Assembly: GCA_021798235.1 (NCBI GenBank)
Contig: JAJZMO010000070.1
Span: 1-23,041 of the forward strand
Direction of reading: 5' to 3'
From: Acidobacteriota bacterium
Lineage (GTDB): Bacteria > Acidobacteriota > Terriglobia > Terriglobales > Acidobacteriaceae
Length of the DNA: 23,041 bases
Translations under genes and position numbers: made by a program
In this document: one piece after another, positions 7,414 through 14,639 of the stretch
Numbering within the stretch: the stretch's first letter is position 1
How the letters are laid out: the number at the start of each line of letters is the position of its first letter
Notes under the pieces: model-generated
The model's database searches: none
The model's input: only the letters and a program-made list of their open reading frames with translations
What the model was told of the DNA's origin: nothing

Positions 7414-8406
7414 GTGAAGAACCTACGCATTGCCCCCCTCGTTCTCCTCTTCGCCGCACTCATCGCCATTACCCAGCCTGCTTTCGCACAAACCGTCTCC
7501 ATGCAGGGCGTGCCCACGCCCATTCACCTTTACAAAGGCACACCGCCCGGAGCACACGGTCATGGCGTGCGTGATATCCCGCTTCTCTATGTCATGCTTC
7601 CCAAAAAACCCGTCACCAGTACGGCCATTCTCGTCATCCCCGGCGGCGCTTATGACCACGTCGCTATCGGCCAGGAAGGCTTCCAGATCGGAGAGTGGAT
7701 CCGCTCCCAGGGCATGCCCGCCTTCGTCCTCGACTATCGCGTCGCCCCCCGATACCGCTACCCCGCCGAAATCGAAGACGGCATGCGCGCCGTGCGCCTC
7801 ATCCGCGCTCACGCCCAGGAGTGGGGCATCGACCCCAACCGCATCGGCGTCTGGGGCTCATCTGCCGGCGGACACCTCGCATCCACCCTCGGCACCCACT
7901 GCAACAAACCCAACCTCAGTGCGTCCGATCCTATTGATCGCCTCAGTTGCAAGCCCGACTTCATGATCCTCGCCTATCCGGTCATCTCCATGCGCAAGTC
8001 CATCACCAATATGGAAACTCGCCGCTCCCTGCTCGGGCCCAACCCATCCCCCCAGCTCGTGCGCGAATTCTCCAACGAGCTCCACGTTACGCCCAGCACG
8101 CCGCCCACTTTCCTCTTCGTCACCCAGCGCGATCCCGCGGTCCCCGTCCAGAACTCGCTCGACTTCTACGCCGCCCTGACCCGCAATCACGTCCCAGCTG
8201 AGCTCCATGTCTTCGACTACACCATCCATGGCTGCGGCCTCTGCGGCTCCATCTTGCCCCTGCGCGTCTGGCCCTCCATGCTGCGCCGCTGGCTCATCGA
8301 CCACAGCTGGCTCCCGTCCAACGCGCCCCAGCCGCCCGCGCCGCAACCTAACTGGCCCAGCTGGCCTCCCGGCTTCCAGGGTCCCGGCATGCCCCACAAA
8401 AAGTAG
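7414..8406 (+). CDS. Secreted alpha/beta hydrolase, acetyl-xylan-esterase-like (paralogue 2)
   Basis: This is a tandem copy of the gene before it, also 330 residues and, by eye, about three quarters identical over the mature part. It has a signal peptide ending AFA-Q (residue 26), IPGGAY (75-80) in place of IPGGGY, and the triad Ser150 (GSSAGG), Asp240 (TQRDPAVP) and His272 (IHGCG). There is one extra residue in the YRVAPRYRYP loop and one fewer at the C-terminus. The GTG at 7414 is preferred because it aligns with the GTG of paralogue 1 and follows a TATACT box by the same 7 bases; an ATG at 7387 would add nine residues (MIQKSILTL) and lies upstream of that box. It has its own promoter-like element and follows a terminator, so it is probably transcribed separately. 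Confidence 0.87.
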   Translation: MKNLRIAPLVLLFAALIAITQPAFAQTVSMQGVPTPIHLYKGTPPGAHGHGVRDIPLLYVMLPKKPVTSTAILVIPGGAYDHVAIGQEGFQIGEWIRSQGMPAFVLDYRVAPRYRYPAEIEDGMRAVRLIRAHAQEWGIDPNRIGVWGSSAGGHLASTLGTHCNKPNLSASDPIDRLSCKPDFMILAYPVISMRKSITNMETRRSLLGPNPSPQLVREFSNELHVTPSTPPTFLFVTQRDPAVPVQNSLDFYAALTRNHVPAELHVFDYTIHGCGLCGSILPLRVWPSMLRRWLIDHSWLPSNAPQPPAPQPNWPSWPPGFQGPGMPHKK

Positions 8407-8424
8407 TCCCTATCGGCCCGCACT

Positions 8425-8451
8425 GGCACTCTGAAACGATACGAAAGTGCC
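8425..8451. repeat. Hairpin GGCACT/AGTGCC after esterase 2
   Basis: A 6-bp stem, GGCACT (8425-8430) with AGTGCC (8446-8451), with a 15-base loop and no T run. It keeps the core of the terminator stem at 7263 and may be a decayed copy of it. Confidence 0.4.
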
Positions 8452-8472
8452 GGCGCGCAGGAGCTTCAGGAA

Positions 8473-9630
8473 ATGACCTCTCTTCTCAGTTCGCACTCCG
8501 CTCACAAACGCGCCGCCGTATCCCTGGCCGTCTGTCTCCTTGCCACTGCGGCTGTCCTCACACCCCCCTCGTGCTCCGCGCAGCCCAACTGGACCCTCGG
8601 TCCCTTTACCCGCCCCATCGACGCGCCCATCCTCACGCCCAACCCGCGCGCCGTTTTCTTCGACCCAATTCGCCACACGCTCGTCCATTGGGAGGCAACC
8701 AGCACCTTCAACCCCGCTGCCATCGTCCGTAACGGCAAGGTCTACGTCCTCTATCGCGCAGAAGACAACACCGGCAAGGACGCCATCGGCATGCACACCT
8801 CGCGTCTCGGCCTTGCCTGGAGCACCGACGGCATCCACTTCACACGGCGCGCCACACCAGTCTTCTATCCCGCCAACGACGCGCAAAAGAGCCGCGAATG
8901 GCCCGGCGGCGTCGAAGATCCCCGCATCACCGAAGGCCCGCACGGTACTTACTACCTCACCTACACCCAGTGGAACCGCAAGGCCACCAGCATCGGCCTC
9001 GCCACCTCCAAAGATCTCCTCCACTGGAAAAAATACGGCCCCATCTTTCCTCACACACTCGGTCCGGCCTTCCGCAGTTACAAATCCGGCGGAATCCTCA
9101 CTCACCTCGTCCACGGCCACCTTATCGCCGCCAGAATTCACAACAAGTACTGGATGTACTGGGGCGAAAAGCAGGTCCACCTCGCCTGGTCACGAGACCT
9201 CATCCACTGGACGCCGGTCATGAACAAGCGCGGCCACGCACTCGTCCTGCTCAAGCGCCGCCCGGGGCTCTTTGACAGTGGATTTCCCGAGATGGGTCCG
9301 CCGCCCGTCCTCACTTCCAAAGGCATCGTCGTCATTTACAACGCAAGAAACGCGCTCAAGGACGGCGATCCCGCACTCGGCCCCGGCGCATACTCCGACG
9401 GCCAGGCTCTCTTTTCCGCCAGCGACCCCGCCAAACTGCTGGCCCGCACCACCAGGCCCTTCTTCTATCCTGAGCGTGCCTTCGAGAAAACAGGCCAGTA
9501 CGGCGCCGGAACTACCTTCGCCGAAGGCCTCGTCTACTTCAAGCACCGCTGGTTTCTCTACTACGGCTGCGCAGACTCCCGCGTCGGCGTCGCCGTCTCG
9601 CAACCATCCCGCGCACCAGCAGGGAAGTAA
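8473..9630 (+). CDS. Secreted GH130-family glycosidase or mannoside phosphorylase
   Basis: A 385-residue exported protein (signal sequence with hydrophobic core about 14-30, cleavage near CSA-Q, residue 37) with the five-bladed propeller motifs of glycoside hydrolase family 130. Visible signatures are FNPAAIVRNGKVYVLYRAED (79-98), GLAWSTDGIHF (113-123), the catalytic-Asp motif GGVEDPR (145-151, Asp149), the blade repeat ATSKDLLHWKKYGP (177-190) with its counterpart AWSRDLIHW (238-246), KSGGI (204-208), and the late GLVYFKHRWFLYYGCAD (352-368). GH130 members act on beta-mannosides, either by phosphorolysis or, in other subgroups, by hydrolysis; secretion favours hydrolysis here, but the phosphate-site residues were not checked. 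AGGAG at 8459-8463 lies nine bases before the ATG. With the two esterases it suggests a polysaccharide-use locus. Confidence 0.85.
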   Translation: MTSLLSSHSAHKRAAVSLAVCLLATAAVLTPPSCSAQPNWTLGPFTRPIDAPILTPNPRAVFFDPIRHTLVHWEATSTFNPAAIVRNGKVYVLYRAEDNTGKDAIGMHTSRLGLAWSTDGIHFTRRATPVFYPANDAQKSREWPGGVEDPRITEGPHGTYYLTYTQWNRKATSIGLATSKDLLHWKKYGPIFPHTLGPAFRSYKSGGILTHLVHGHLIAARIHNKYWMYWGEKQVHLAWSRDLIHWTPVMNKRGHALVLLKRRPGLFDSGFPEMGPPPVLTSKGIVVIYNARNALKDGDPALGPGAYSDGQALFSASDPAKLLARTTRPFFYPERAFEKTGQYGAGTTFAEGLVYFKHRWFLYYGCADSRVGVAVSQPSRAPAGK

Positions 9631-9666
9631 TCCCCGCAGGTTTTTCCTTTCGCTGCAACGCAAATC

Positions 9667-10107
9667 CTACCCCGGCACTCGCCACCATCCGGCGAGTGCC
9701 AATGTGATGAGAATCCCTCCGCACAAAACACCCAGCACACCCAGCAGCATTGGCCGAAAACCGTAGGCCCGCCCATCCGCCGCGGAATAATTGATTTCGC
9801 TGAACGCTCCCGCCAGTAGCCCGCACACGCCCCAGTACATCAGCGTCGGAACTCGCCGAATCCCAGGTTGCGTCGTAAACAACAGCGCCTCGATCACCAC
9901 CATCAGTACCAGCGAGACCACCGGCCACAACTTGCAGCTCATCCATCCATTCGGCTGCCCATCCAGTCCAAAATGCACGGGAACCTGTTCCGGCAGCCGC
10001 CCGTACGTCGCCAGCAACGAACGCAAATAGTAAACCGCCGCCAGCGCTGGAGCGATCGCGGCGGTCACATACCACCTCTTCAGATTCACCACCTCATGCA
10101 GCACCAT
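9667..10107 (-). CDS. DUF1648 domain membrane protein
   Basis: About 146 residues with four predicted membrane helices (near 12-32, 60-79, 87-106 and 117-140). The DUF1648 motif LPEQVPVHFGLDGQPNGW sits between the first two helices; the domain also occurs in SdpI-type immunity proteins, but this short protein lacks enough to claim that role. It follows mnmE on the same strand and its upstream open frame overlaps the mnmE stop, so the two are probably co-transcribed. The start is uncertain: ATG at 10107 has GGGAG almost touching it, GTG at 10104 has better spacing, and TTG at 10143 would overlap mnmE. The end of the gene coincides with a 10-bp inverted repeat (9674-9700). Confidence 0.72.
   Translation of the reverse strand: MVLHEVVNLKRWYVTAAIAPALAAVYYLRSLLATYGRLPEQVPVHFGLDGQPNGWMSCKLWPVVSLVLMVVIEALLFTTQPGIRRVPTLMYWGVCGLLAGAFSEINYSAADGRAYGFRPMLLGVLGVLCGGILITLALAGWWRVPG
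9674..9700. repeat. 10-bp hairpin within the end of the DUF1648 gene
   Basis: GGCACTCGCC (9674-9683) pairs perfectly with GGCGAGTGCC (9691-9700) around a 7-base loop. It lies 44 bases after the GH130 stop and inside the last codons of the opposing gene, so it may act as a terminator for the GH130 transcript. Its GGCACTCG core matches the terminator at 7263. Confidence 0.5.
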
Positions 10108-10132
10108 CTCCCAGCCCCCCCGGGGCGCTACC

Positions 10133-11572
10133 TCACTTCCCAATGCAGAAACTTGAAAAAATGCGATTCAAAATATCGTCCGCCGTCGTCTCCCCCGTCA
10201 GCGAATCCAACTCCCGCAGCGCCTCGTAAAGATCCAGCAGCACCATCTCGTGCGGAATTCCGCTCTGCGCCGCCTCTCGCGCTTTCGTCAGCCCCGCCAG
10301 CGCGCCCTTCACCGCTTCATGATGCCGCAGTGTCGTCAGCATCCCCGTCTCGCTGCCGTCTCCCGCTCCGCGCACCATCTCCAGCAACACAGCGCGCAGC
10401 GCATCGATTCCTTCGCCCGTAATCGCCGACGTTCGCACGGTTCGCACTTCCGTTACCAATTCAGTTACATATTCGGCGGGCTCGGCTTCCACCCCCAAAT
10501 CGCACTTGTTCCGCACCAGCACCACGCGCCGTCCGGCCAGCGACTCCAGCAGCCCGCGCTCCTCTCGGCTCAGCGGAATCCCCGCTTCCGTCACCACCAT
10601 CACCAGGTTTGCATCCGCAAGCGCCTCGCGCGATTTCTCAATCCCGATCGTCTCCACCTCGTCCGCGCTCTCGCGCAGCCCCGCCGTATCCACCAGCTCA
10701 ACTGGAATCCCGCCCACCGCCAGCCGTTCCGTCACCAGGTCGCGCGTCGTGCCCGGAATCGCCGTCACAATCGCCCGCTCTTTATCCAGCAGCCGGTTGA
10801 ACAGGGAAGACTTGCCCACATTCGGACGACCCACAATCGCCAGCGTCAATCCGCTGTGCACCAGGCGTCCACGCTCAAACGATCCCGCCAGTTTTTCTAG
10901 CCCCGGCCGAATTGTATCTATGCGTGTCACAATTTCCGCATTCGGCGTCACATCCACATCATCTTCGGCAAAATCGATGCCTGCTTCCAGCAGCGCAATC
11001 AGTTCAACCAGCGCCTCTTTCGCCGGTTGCACCCTCCGCGAAAGCGCGCCGCCCATCTGCTCGGCCGCCACCCGCGCCTGGTAAAGCGTCTGCGCCTCAA
11101 TCAGATCGCGCACCGCCTCGGCCTGCGTCAAATCCATCCGGCCGGAGAGAAACGCCCGCTCCGTAAACTCGCCCGGACGCGCCAGCCGCGCGCCCTGCTT
11201 CAGCGCCATCCGTACCAGCAGTTCCAGCACCACCGGCGACCCGTGCGCCGCAATCTCCACCAGGTCCTCGCCCGTGTACGACCGCGGACCCGCAAAAAAA
11301 GTCACCACGCACTCGTCCAGTTTCGCCGGCTCCTGCGCTTCACCTCCTGCGCCCGTCTCCGCCACGGCATAAATCTCGCCGAACCGCGCCCGCCCATGCT
11401 CAAACCCATGCCGCAGCCGCACCATCGCCGCCGCCGTTTCCACCGCATGCGGGCCCGAGATCCGCACAATCCCAATCCCCCCGCGCCCCGGCGGCGTTGA
11501 AACGGCGACGATCGTCTCTTGTGCCAACATTTCGACTTCGGCAACTTGCGGATGCGGTTGAATCGGGTTCAT
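10133..11572 (-). CDS. mnmE: tRNA modification GTPase MnmE (TrmE)
   Basis: With MnmG, MnmE makes the 5-carboxymethylaminomethyl or 5-aminomethyl group on wobble uridine of several tRNAs. The 479-residue product is complete: the tetrahydrofolate-binding N-terminal domain (TPPGRGGIGIVRISG, 26-40; RPGEFTERAFLSGRMDL, 132-148), a helical domain, and the inserted G domain with GRPNVGKSS (248-256), TTRD (275-278), DTAG (295-298), NKCD (355-358) and TSAITG (381-386). It ends in the required CIGK (476-479). The ATG at 11572 follows TATAGG by 8 bases; an ATG at 11530 (MLAQETIVAV) would match many relatives better. The bases between the upstream gene's terminator and 11572 are few, so the promoter must be very close. 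mnmG is not in the window. Confidence 0.97.
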   Translation of the reverse strand: MNPIQPHPQVAEVEMLAQETIVAVSTPPGRGGIGIVRISGPHAVETAAAMVRLRHGFEHGRARFGEIYAVAETGAGGEAQEPAKLDECVVTFFAGPRSYTGEDLVEIAAHGSPVVLELLVRMALKQGARLARPGEFTERAFLSGRMDLTQAEAVRDLIEAQTLYQARVAAEQMGGALSRRVQPAKEALVELIALLEAGIDFAEDDVDVTPNAEIVTRIDTIRPGLEKLAGSFERGRLVHSGLTLAIVGRPNVGKSSLFNRLLDKERAIVTAIPGTTRDLVTERLAVGGIPVELVDTAGLRESADEVETIGIEKSREALADANLVMVVTEAGIPLSREERGLLESLAGRRVVLVRNKCDLGVEAEPAEYVTELVTEVRTVRTSAITGEGIDALRAVLLEMVRGAGDGSETGMLTTLRHHEAVKGALAGLTKAREAAQSGIPHEMVLLDLYEALRELDSLTGETTADDILNRIFSSFCIGK

Positions 11573-11580
11573 AGACTCAG

Positions 11581-11586
11581 CCTATA
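11581..11586 (-). promoter_or_regulatory. -10-like box TATAGG for mnmE
   Basis: On the minus strand TATAGG is followed by 8 bases (CTGAGTCT) and the ATG at 11572. It lies directly after the T run of the preceding gene's terminator. No Shine-Dalgarno sequence separates it from the ATG. Confidence 0.45.
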
Positions 11587-11593
11587 ACGCCAA

Positions 11594-11630
11594 ATCAAAA
11601 TGGCCGCAGGGCAGGGAAGCCCGCGGCCAT
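11594..11630 (-). terminator. Intrinsic terminator after the Jag-like gene
   Basis: Read on the minus strand, ATGGCCGC plus GGGC pairs with GCCC plus GCGGCCAT across a short loop, 12 pairs with one bulged base, and then TTTTGAT. It lies 29 bases beyond the Jag-like stop and separates that gene from mnmE. Confidence 0.82.
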
Positions 11631-11659
11631 CTCATCCTCGTAGCTCAGGTTTCGTCCCG

Positions 11660-12214
11660 CTACCGCCTCCGGCCTCGCGCCATCGCCTGCGGCGCCGGTC
11701 GAAACTTTCGCTGGTCATATCCCTCCGGATACGCCACCACAAACCGCTGCAATCCTTCTCCGCTCGACGACGTCTCAATGTCCTCAAAACCGCGAAATGC
11801 CAGGTGCAGCATCCGCCGCTCCCGCGAGCTCATCGGAGCAAAGCAGTATGGCTGTCCCGTCTCGCGAACCTTGTCCGCCGCCGTCTGCGCCGCCAGCTTC
11901 AGCTCCTGCGCACGCAGTGCCTTGAAGTTGTTGGCGTCGAACGAAATCTTGTCGTGCTCCTCGTTCTCCAGCCGAATCATCTTCGCCGCCACATGCTCCA
12001 GCGCACGCAGCAGCTCGCCGCCGCGCTGCGTCAGCAATCCTGCGTCCGGCCCGGCCATTTCCACGTAAATCTCGCGCGCCTCCAGCCCATCCGGATCGGC
12101 CGCGCCCGCGCCCGCCGTGATGCGGTACTTCAGCCGCAGCCCGCCAAGCGTAGTGAGTGTCTTCAGAAGGGAAGCAATCTTTTCAGCTGCTCCGCGATAA
12201 TCTTCAATCGGCAT
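11660..12214 (-). CDS. Jag/EloR-like KH-R3H nucleic-acid-binding protein, lacking the Jag N-domain
   Basis: The 184-residue protein has the layout of the C-terminal two thirds of Jag (KhpB/EloR), an RNA-binding regulator usually encoded near yidC and mnmE. A KH-like segment runs from about 49 to 105 (IYVEMAGPDAGLLTQRGGEL, then LRALEHVAAKMI), and the R3H domain from about 108 to 163 with the R-x3-H core R133 to H137 (SRERRMLHLAF). The tail is basic (RKFRPAPQAMARGRRR). The family's N-terminal Jag-N domain is missing and the KH loop reads TQRGG where a GxxG is expected. The start at 12214 is supported by fit to the fold and a GATACT box 8 bases upstream; the longer frame from 12430 runs through the tRNA. 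mnmE follows on the same strand, but a terminator lies between. Confidence 0.85.
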   Translation of the reverse strand: MPIEDYRGAAEKIASLLKTLTTLGGLRLKYRITAGAGAADPDGLEAREIYVEMAGPDAGLLTQRGGELLRALEHVAAKMIRLENEEHDKISFDANNFKALRAQELKLAAQTAADKVRETGQPYCFAPMSSRERRMLHLAFRGFEDIETSSSGEGLQRFVVAYPEGYDQRKFRPAPQAMARGRRR

Positions 12215-12222
12215 CGAGAACC

Positions 12223-12228
12223 AGTATC
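12223..12228 (-). promoter_or_regulatory. -10-like box GATACT for the Jag-like gene
   Basis: On the minus strand GATACT is followed by 8 bases (GGTTCTCG) and the ATG at 12214. No Shine-Dalgarno sequence is present in that interval. Confidence 0.4.
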
Positions 12229-12303
12229 GCACTCCCGGCCCGTTTGCCGCATCTCGCCGCTGTATCTGCCTGCCATAACGGACCCTGCCGCACGCACCTG
12301 GGC

Positions 12304-12309
12304 TAGAAT
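12304..12309 (+). promoter_or_regulatory. -10 box TAGAAT for tRNA-Arg
   Basis: TAGAAT lies 10 bases before the first base of tRNA-Arg, the expected distance for a stable RNA promoter. A -35 box is not clear. Confidence 0.5.
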
Positions 12310-12319
12310 GACCTTGCAG

Positions 12320-12396
12320 GGGCGAGTAGCTCAATTGGATAGAGCACCAGCCTTCTAAGCTGGGGGTTGCAGGTTCGATCCCTGCCTCGCCTACCA
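12320..12396 (+). tRNA. tRNA-Arg (anticodon TCT)
   Basis: A 77-base tRNA with acceptor GGGCGAG (12320-12326) and CTCGCCT (12386-12392, one G-U pair), anticodon stem CCAGC/GCTGG with loop CTTCTAA giving anticodon TCT, and T arm GCAGG-TTCGATC-CCTGC. Discriminator A and CCA (12394-12396) are encoded. It is antisense to both flanking genes and ends two bases before the hemB stop codon. Confidence 0.96.
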
Positions 12397-12398
12397 CC

Positions 12399-13388
12399 TC
12401 ACCCCAACCGCTTCGCCGCCTCCTGCGCAAAGTAGGTCACGATGAAGCCCGCCCCGGCCCGCCGAATCGCCAGCAGTGACTCCATCATCGCACGCTCGCC
12501 GTCCAGCCAGCCCTTCGCAATCGCGGCCTGCAGCATCGAGTACTCACCCGATACCTGGTATGCGCCAATCGGAACATCAAATCGTTCCCTTGCCGCCCGA
12601 ATCACATCCAGGTAAGGCATCGCCGGCTTCATCAGGATCATGTCCGCACCTTCGCCCAGGTCCAGCTCGATCTCCCGCATCGCCTCGCGCACATTCGCGC
12701 TGTCCATCTGGTAGCTGCGCCGGTCGCCAAACTGCGGAGCCGAGTCCGCCGCCTCGCGAAACGGCCCATAAAACGCCGAGGTGAACTTCGCCGCATACGA
12801 GAGAATCGGCGTCTGTTCCAGACCCTCATGGTTCAGCGCCCCACGCATCACCGCCACGCGCCCATCCATCATGTCGCTCGGAGCCACCACGTCCGCGCCG
12901 GCTTGCGCCAATGACACCGCCGTCTTCGCCAGCAGCACCACGCTCGTGTCGTTTTCCACCTCGTATCCGTCGGCATGTTCCCGCACTACCCCGCAATGCC
13001 CGTGCGTCGTGTACTCGCACAGGCATACATCGGCCATCAGTACCAGCCGTTTTGCCGCGCTGCTTTGCTTCAGCGCGCGCAGCCCGCGTTGCACAATGCC
13101 GTCATCGGCCCACGCCCCGGTCGCTTCTTCGTCTTTCGTCTCCGGCAAGCCAAACAGCAGCAGCCCACCAATGCCCAGTGACGCAGCCGCTTCGGCTTCC
13201 TTCACCGCCTCATCGATGGAAAGATTGAAAACGCCCGGCATCGAGCTTATCTCCCGCCGCACGCCCTCGCCCGGGCAAAGAAACAGCGGCAGAATCAGCG
13301 CTTCCGGCTCCAGATGCGTCTCCCGCACCAGCGCGCGCAGCGGCTCCGTGCGGCGCATCCGTCGCATACGAGTAATCGGATATTCCAT
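12399..13388 (-). CDS. hemB: Delta-aminolevulinic acid dehydratase (porphobilinogen synthase)
   Basis: HemB condenses two 5-aminolevulinate molecules into porphobilinogen, the second common step of haem and other tetrapyrrole synthesis. The 329-residue protein is full length, with the metal-binding cysteines in [14 protein letters not shown] (C122, C124, C132), which indicate a zinc-dependent active site, and both Schiff-base lysines: K201 in [16 protein letters not shown] and K254 in [12 protein letters not shown]. The late GEYSMLQAA motif (281-289) is also present. The start at 13388 gives the usual N-terminus ([11 protein letters not shown]); the open frame extends upstream to 13709 but without homology and into the next gene. 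A TACAAT box lies 6 bases before this ATG. No other haem genes are nearby. Confidence 0.97.
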   Translation of the reverse strand: MEYPITRMRRMRRTEPLRALVRETHLEPEALILPLFLCPGEGVRREISSMPGVFNLSIDEAVKEAEAAASLGIGGLLLFGLPETKDEEATGAWADDGIVQRGLRALKQSSAAKRLVLMADVCLCEYTTHGHCGVVREHADGYEVENDTSVVLLAKTAVSLAQAGADVVAPSDMMDGRVAVMRGALNHEGLEQTPILSYAAKFTSAFYGPFREAADSAPQFGDRRSYQMDSANVREAMREIELDLGEGADMILMKPAMPYLDVIRAARERFDVPIGAYQVSGEYSMLQAAIAKGWLDGERAMMESLLAIRRAGAGFIVTYFAQEAAKRLG

Positions 13389-13394
13389 GCCGCT

Positions 13395-13400
13395 ATTGTA
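13395..13400 (-). promoter_or_regulatory. -10-like box TACAAT for hemB
   Basis: On the minus strand TACAAT is followed by 6 bases (AGCGGC) and the ATG at 13388. The interval has no Shine-Dalgarno sequence, so a leaderless transcript is likely if the box is used. Confidence 0.5.
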
Positions 13401-13459
13401 TGGCGGGGCGGGGAACTCGCCGCAACTGCAAGCACCTTCCTCGCACGGCCCACAACTTC

Positions 13460-13987
13460 CTACATCTGCACGGGCGGAACGCCCGGCCGCGTCATCTGCT
13501 CCCACTCCTGCCCCGAGAGTCCCGGTGCCAGCACCCACAGCGTGTAGATCGCCAGCAGCGTCCCCGCAATCGGCTTGATCAGCGTCAGCACCGCCGCCAC
13601 TATCGCCAGCACCCGAGCCCATGGCTTCCGCTGCATCAGCGCAGCGCCCGTCGCCGCGCTCAATATCACCCGCAGCCCAAGAATGACCGCAATCACTGGC
13701 ACCATCCACGGCACATGCTCACCCCAAAACGGCCATGGCCAGGCCATCATGTGCCCCTGACCGTGCATACCCCATCGGTTGAACACCCCACTCAAAATGG
13801 AGATTGCAATCAGTCCCTGCAGAACCGTCCACGCAGCAAATGCCAGCCACAGAATCCACAACACCTGAAAATGCCGGTGCACCCGGTTGTAGATCACCGG
13901 AACCGGCGCCACTCCTGCCGGCCGGCCGCACCGTGGACACACCACCGCCCCTGGAACCAGATGTTGACCGCAAGCTGTGCAGTACAT
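13460..13987 (-). CDS. Zinc-ribbon membrane protein of unknown function
   Basis: A 175-residue protein that opens with a four-cysteine zinc ribbon (C3, C6, C17, C20: CTAC, then CPRCG) and continues with about four membrane helices (near 41-65, 92-115, 122-141 and 143-155). A Trp/His/Gly-rich segment (about 72-90) links the first two. Proteins of this build are common and usually unassigned; a regulatory or stress-sensing membrane role is possible but not shown. AGGAG on the minus strand at 13994-13998, six bases from the ATG, fixes the start. It lies 71 bases upstream of hemB on the same strand and 170 bases after ruvX. Confidence 0.8.
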   Translation of the reverse strand: MYCTACGQHLVPGAVVCPRCGRPAGVAPVPVIYNRVHRHFQVLWILWLAFAAWTVLQGLIAISILSGVFNRWGMHGQGHMMAWPWPFWGEHVPWMVPVIAVILGLRVILSAATGAALMQRKPWARVLAIVAAVLTLIKPIAGTLLAIYTLWVLAPGLSGQEWEQMTRPGVPPVQM

Positions 13988-14157
13988 ATCGCTCTCCTCG
14001 CTACAAAACTACGCATCCAGGCTCCGTCCAGTTCCCGGTCGCCAGCGGCAACCCTTCCAGGAGCCCTAGCAGCGTGGGCGTCGCGAAGGTGAAATGACAA
14101 TGGGGTCCTTTGCGTGCGCTGCATGGCTCCGCCCGGACCACCAACCTCGGCCAGCCC

Positions 14158-14604
14158 CTATCTCCCGGGCCGCGCCGCCAGCCAGCTCTCCAGGATCAGC
14201 ACCGCCGCCACCTGGTCCACGACCTGCTTATGCTCCGTGCCGGCTCGCCCCGCCGCATGCAAATGCCGGTGTGCCTCGGTTGTCGTCAGCCGCTCGTCCC
14301 ATAAATGCACCGGAAGCCCGAACTCCTGCCGCAGCTGTTCCGCAAACGCCTGCGCCTTCTCCGCCTGCGGGCTCAAGTCGCCGGACATGTACAGCGGATT
14401 GCCTACCACGATCTCCCGGCAGCCATATTTCCGCAGCAGCCGCCCCAGCGACTTCATATCCTGTTTCCGATTGGTCCGCACGAGTGTCAGCACTGGCTGC
14501 GCTGTCATCCCCAACTCGTCACTCACCGCTACGCCCACGCGCCGGTCACCCACGTCCAGCCCCATCACCCGCCCCAGCGCGCTCGTCGGCTCATCCTGCG
14601 GCAT
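14158..14604 (-). CDS. ruvX: RuvX/YqgF, Holliday-junction resolvase-like RNase H-fold protein
   Basis: A 148-residue protein of the YqgF family, linked in bacteria to 16S rRNA 5' maturation and predicted as a Holliday-junction resolvase. The RNase H-like core shows GLDVGDRRVGVAVSDE (first acidic residue D17), EIVVGNPLYMSGD, WDERLTTTEA and VDQVAAVLILE, so all acidic motifs are present. Pairing with mltG is common, though here mltG is divergent, not downstream. Two starts are possible: 14604, where the ATG lies four bases after the stop of a tiny upstream ORF, or 14619, which adds five residues (MGNKE). Neither has a classical Shine-Dalgarno sequence; GGGA lies nine bases before 14604. The long reading from 14670 is unlikely. 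Confidence 0.92.
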   Translation of the reverse strand: MPQDEPTSALGRVMGLDVGDRRVGVAVSDELGMTAQPVLTLVRTNRKQDMKSLGRLLRKYGCREIVVGNPLYMSGDLSPQAEKAQAFAEQLRQEFGLPVHLWDERLTTTEAHRHLHAAGRAGTEHKQVVDQVAAVLILESWLAARPGR

Positions 14605-14608
14605 TTCC

Positions 14609-14632
14609 TTATTTCCCATCTTCTTTCGCCAT
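14609..14632 (-). CDS. Possible 7-codon leader ORF before ruvX
   Basis: Minus-strand ATG at 14632 opens MAKEDGK and stops at TAA (14609-14611), four bases before the ruvX ATG at 14604. A TACACT box lies 7 bases before this ATG, as in the leaderless-type starts elsewhere in the window. If used, translation of the small ORF could reload ribosomes onto ruvX. This is inference from layout only; chance is a real alternative. Confidence 0.25.
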   Translation of the reverse strand: MAKEDGK

Positions 14633-14639
14633 GCCGACA

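Noticed and set aside
12320..12396. tRNA-Arg as an integration site for a mobile element
   Set aside because: No integrase gene and no repeat of the tRNA 3' end were seen nearby.
12215..12430. Extension of the Jag-like gene back to 12430
   Set aside because: The extra residues are translated from the antisense strand of tRNA-Arg and are not plausible protein.
13389..13709. Extension of hemB back to 13709
   Set aside because: The extra stretch lies inside the zinc-ribbon gene in another frame and has no counterpart in HemB proteins.
13988..14157. Small minus-strand ORF between ruvX and the zinc-ribbon gene (about 43 codons, hydrophobic)
   Set aside because: It would use GTG or TTG, has no ribosome binding site, and shows no recognisable family; the 76-codon frame in the same area overlaps the zinc-ribbon gene.
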